Assembly: GCF_002024165.1 (NCBI RefSeq)
Contig: NZ_MWQN01000001.1
Coordinates: forward strand, 6,200,001 to 6,264,000
Origin: Embleya scabrispora
Lineage (GTDB): Bacteria > Actinomycetota > Actinomycetes > Streptomycetales > Streptomycetaceae
Reading direction: 5' to 3'
DNA length: 64,000 nucleotides
Shown: positions 61,771 to 64,000 of the stretch, piece after piece
Layout: every line of letters starts with the position of its first letter
Numbering within the stretch: position 1 is the first letter of the stretch
The notes under the pieces: model-generated
The model's input: the letters and a program-made list of their open reading frames with translations, nothing else
Told to the model about the DNA's origin: nothing
Database searches by the model: none
Translations under genes and position numbers: made by a program

Positions 61771-61950
61771 TCCACGCGGACGCGAACCCGTCCGCAGCAC
61801 CCGATACGCGAAAGCCCCAGGCCCCGCCGGGGAGCCGGCAACAGCCGTACTCACACGCGGAACCACGCATCGAAAAAGGGCGACCCGTGCCGTCGAACCC
61901 GGGCCGCCCGTGACCCACCACCACACACGCATGCAGAGAGGTGGCAGGCA

Positions 61951-62319
61951 GTGACCCACGCTACCCCGAACACAGGACGGGGACCCACCCCCGCTATCGA
62001 CCACAGGCTCGCCGACGACTACACGGCGATCCGCGCGATAACGGCGGACGACGAGCGCCGGACCGGTCGAGCCCTCGTTACCGCGGCCCTGGCCTCCTCC
62101 GGACCGGGCCGGTCCCGCCGGGACCTCGACCCCGACACCCGCGCCGCCATCGTCGACGTCCTCCAGATGGTGGGCCTCATGCGGTGCCCCGAGATCGAGA
62201 ACCGGGGTGTTCACGGCACGACCCGTCGATTCGACGCCGGCTGCCTCTGCGCACGGTGCACCGAAGCCGGCGCGGCCCGGGACGCCCGCGCGGCCACACG
62301 CGAGGGAGTACTGCCATGA
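61951..62319 (+). CDS. Hypothetical protein, element early gene 1
   Basis: 122 residues from GTG 61951. Segments: HRLADDYTAIRAITADDERR, LDPDTRAAIVDVLQMVGLMR and a Cys pair CLCARCTEAG that may bind metal. First of a chain of overlapping small genes; its stop overlaps the next ATG (ATGA). AGAGAGGTGG lies upstream. Not recognised. Confidence 0.7.
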   Translation: MTHATPNTGRGPTPAIDHRLADDYTAIRAITADDERRTGRALVTAALASSGPGRSRRDLDPDTRAAIVDVLQMVGLMRCPEIENRGVHGTTRRFDAGCLCARCTEAGAARDARAATREGVLP

Positions 62320-62714
62320 CTCTCCTGAGCCTTCTGCGCACCCTCGCCGAGGACGCGGCGGACGCCGCCGACGTCCGAGCGAACGACGACACGGCCGAGG
62401 TCGTCGCGCAGGTGCGCGCCGATTTCCTCAAGCACGCCGATTCGCTCGCGGCCAAGACCCTCGGAGCGATTCCCGCCGACGCCCTCACCTGGGTCTACGA
62501 CGAGTTCGCTCCCGAGGGCGTCGAGGGCGCGGATGTGTGGCTCGGCGACCGCACCCGCCTGCGGTACGAGTACCGCGACGACACGGAACGCACAACGTTC
62601 CGGCTGATCCGCGAATGTGTGTGCTGCGGAGGCACGGCCGTAGTGAACGTCACCTGCCTCGCCGACCTCACAGGCCACCTCAACGACGAATGCTGGACGG
62701 GGGAGAACCCGTGA
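62316..62714 (+). CDS. Hypothetical protein, element early gene 2
   Basis: 132 residues: helical start (LLSLLRTLAEDAADAADVRA), LTWVYDEFAPEGVEGADVWL, RLRYEYRDDTERTTFRLIRE, then CVCCGGT and a late ECWTG, a possible zinc-binding Cys set. Overlaps neighbours on both sides by four bases. Not recognised; phage or integrative-element accessory gene by context. Confidence 0.7.
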   Translation: MTLLSLLRTLAEDAADAADVRANDDTAEVVAQVRADFLKHADSLAAKTLGAIPADALTWVYDEFAPEGVEGADVWLGDRTRLRYEYRDDTERTTFRLIRECVCCGGTAVVNVTCLADLTGHLNDECWTGENP

Positions 62715-63019
62715 TCTTCGGCATCGGGCGCAGCGACGAAGCCGTCAACGCCCCCGAAATCCTCCGTGAGCGCGTACACGCCATCGCCCCGAAAGCGGTA
62801 CGCGTCCAGTTGAGCCGGCCCGCCTTCGCCCCGAACCCGTTCCTGTGCTCCCGTCGCGAGATCACGGTGATCGACCAGCACGGCCGCGAACTCGACGGCA
62901 TGCACATCGTCTACGGCGGTCGGGACGAACTCCGCAGCCGACTGGAGCGCGCACTCCCGCGCGGATGGCCGGACGTCGAGTACGACGTCCACGCCCGGAC
63001 GCTCTCCCCGATCACCTGA
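62711..63019 (+). CDS. Hypothetical protein, element early gene 3
   Basis: 102 residues from GTG overlapping the previous stop. Segments: APEILRERVHAIAPKAVRVQ, SRREITVIDQHGRELDGMHI, YGGRDELRSRLERALPRGWP. Soluble, beta/alpha mix. No family recognised. Confidence 0.68.
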   Translation: MIFGIGRSDEAVNAPEILRERVHAIAPKAVRVQLSRPAFAPNPFLCSRREITVIDQHGRELDGMHIVYGGRDELRSRLERALPRGWPDVEYDVHARTLSPIT

Positions 63020-63141
63020 TCCACCGCGCGGCCACGGCCGCGCCCCTCGAACCGCCGGCGGCGGCGCGCGTGCCCACCCCACCCCCCCGGGAGGGCACCC
63101 CGCCGCCGGCACCCCAAACACCGCCCGGAGGCACCGTTCGC

Positions 63142-63768
63142 ATGAGCATCGACAACACGTCCAACCTCGACCCGACCATCGCCTACGGCATGCTCCTGGC
63201 CGCCAGGTCCGCCGAGCCGACGATCAGCGCCGTATCGACCGCGTTCATCACCGACATGGAGGCGCAGGGGCAGCGCCAGCTCGTCGCCTCCGACCTGCTC
63301 CCCACCGAGTGCGACGACGACGCAACCCTGGAAGCGCTCGGAATCACGCTCGGCGAACCCCTCGCCGACGACCCGCTGTTCCGTCCCGCGACCCTGCCCG
63401 ACGGCTGGAGTCGCGAGGCGAGCACCCACGACATGCACAGCCACATCCTCGACGAACACGGCCGCCGACGCGTCCACGTCTTCTACAAGGCGGCGTTCTA
63501 CGACCGCAAGGCGTGGATGGGCGCGGAGAGCGTGTTCTCCTACGTGACCCACTGCGTGGGTCGGCACGTGAAGCCGATTCCCGACGACGCTTGGGCCACT
63601 CCCGAGGCCCTGCACGATGCGGCGAACCAGGCGGCGGAACGGTGGGCCCGTCTGGCCCGCACCGCTCGCAGCCACGGCGCCGCCGACGAGGCACGCGAGT
63701 ACGACACCGAGCGCACCGCGTACCTCGCGATCGCCGAGCGCTTCGCACCGTCCGGAGGTGCGGCGTGA
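63142..63768 (+). CDS. Hypothetical protein, element early gene 4
   Basis: 208 residues. Segments: NLDPTIAYGMLLAARSAEPT, RPATLPDGWSREASTHDMHS, RRRVHVFYKAAFYDRKAWMG, VGRHVKPIPDDAW, then a helical end with DAANQAAERWARLARTARSH. ATG 63142 is chosen because the 120 bases before it are Pro-rich and not protein-like. Stop overlaps the next start by four bases. Similar genes occur in actinophages and integrative plasmids, but no function is known to me. Confidence 0.7.
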   Translation: MSIDNTSNLDPTIAYGMLLAARSAEPTISAVSTAFITDMEAQGQRQLVASDLLPTECDDDATLEALGITLGEPLADDPLFRPATLPDGWSREASTHDMHSHILDEHGRRRVHVFYKAAFYDRKAWMGAESVFSYVTHCVGRHVKPIPDDAWATPEALHDAANQAAERWARLARTARSHGAADEAREYDTERTAYLAIAERFAPSGGAA

Positions 63769-64000
63769 GGAACCCGTTCACCGCCCGCCGGCGCAGGTTC
63801 GTCGCCGCGACGATCGCCGCAGCCGAGGCAACCGCCGACGAACGGGCCCAGGACATCGCGGCGACGTGGATTCTCGACGCGGACCGCCGCGCCGCAGAGG
63901 CCGAGCACCGCGCGGTCGACCTGCGAGCCGCACTCGATCAGGCACACGAGGACCTGCGGCGGGCCCACGCGGACACCGAGACCAGAACGGCCGCCCTCGC
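63765..64000 (+). CDS. Coiled-coil protein, 3' end outside window
   Basis: 78 codons visible from GTG overlapping the previous stop: RNPFTARRRRFVAATIAAAE, then AEHRAVDLRAALDQAHEDLR and RAHADTETRTAAL. Heptad-like Ala/Leu spacing with many Glu/Asp/Arg predicts a long coiled coil. The gene continues beyond base 64000. Confidence 0.7.
   Translation, partial: MRNPFTARRRRFVAATIAAAEATADERAQDIAATWILDADRRAAEAEHRAVDLRAALDQAHEDLRRAHADTETRTAAL

Overview
The window is very GC-rich, with GTG/TTG starts, ATGA/GTGA start-stop overlaps and Streptomyces-type families (MerR/cold-shock/DEAD-box neighbourhood, PrpR-type regulator, class E sortase motif). It is most likely chromosomal DNA of a filamentous actinomycete of the Streptomycetaceae or a close relative; the genus cannot be fixed from the sequence. 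About half is coherent metabolic operons and the rest is decayed or mobile DNA. Several otherwise good genes carry single-base frameshifts, so either decay or homopolymer errors in the assembly must be considered.

Layout. 1-5.8 kb: end of an aldo/keto reductase gene, a small secreted protein, a MerR-like regulator, a DEAD-box helicase and a cold-shock protein. 5.8-11.1 kb: remnants (tyrosine recombinase, XRE regulator, excisionase, phosphotriesterase), one intact FAD oxidoreductase, a partial tRNA-Pro att site and a broken AbiEii-type pair. 11.2-33.3 kb: a cobalamin and propionate-precursor region with six cobalamin riboswitches. It encodes two secreted alpha/alpha-barrel proteins, two DUF4430 proteins, a complete ECF transporter (S, fused double ATPase, T), a cobalamin-binding BtuF-like protein, a PduO-type adenosyltransferase, B12-independent methionine synthase (metE) and the five-gene valine/isobutyrate degradation operon. 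A cobF stump remains. 33.5-38.3 kb: an FhuF-like Fe-S protein and a methylcitrate-cycle locus (PrpR-like regulator, prpD, and a prpB'-'prpC deletion scar followed by a thioesterase). 38.8-41.1 kb: a zinc/manganese-type ABC transporter. 41.3-49.4 kb: acyl-CoA ligase, MFS transporter, a stand-alone alanyl-tRNA synthetase, a NUDIX hydrolase and pseudogenes.

49.76-59.99 kb is bounded by direct repeats of the 3' half of a tRNA-Pro(GGG) gene and ends in a truncated integrase. It is read as a degenerate integrative element. Its cargo includes a 1431-residue caspase-like/STAND ATPase/WD40 protein translationally coupled to an alpha/beta hydrolase (a likely conflict or anti-phage module), and a Tat-exported cysteine-rich protein with a MauE/DoxX-type membrane protein. 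From 60 kb to the end a second element or prophage begins, with its own repeat pairs, a divergent pair of XRE regulators with iteron-like operators, and a run of overlapping small genes.

How the genes may work together: the valine operon makes propionyl-CoA. With the methylcitrate locus broken here, propionyl-CoA would have to leave through adenosylcobalamin-dependent methylmalonyl-CoA mutase unless there are other copies elsewhere. The barrel and DUF4430 proteins resemble the two domains of animal transcobalamin/intrinsic factor, split into separate polypeptides and placed next to an ECF importer under cobalamin riboswitches. That split capture system is the most interesting proposal in the window, followed by the caspase-STAND-WD40/hydrolase module.
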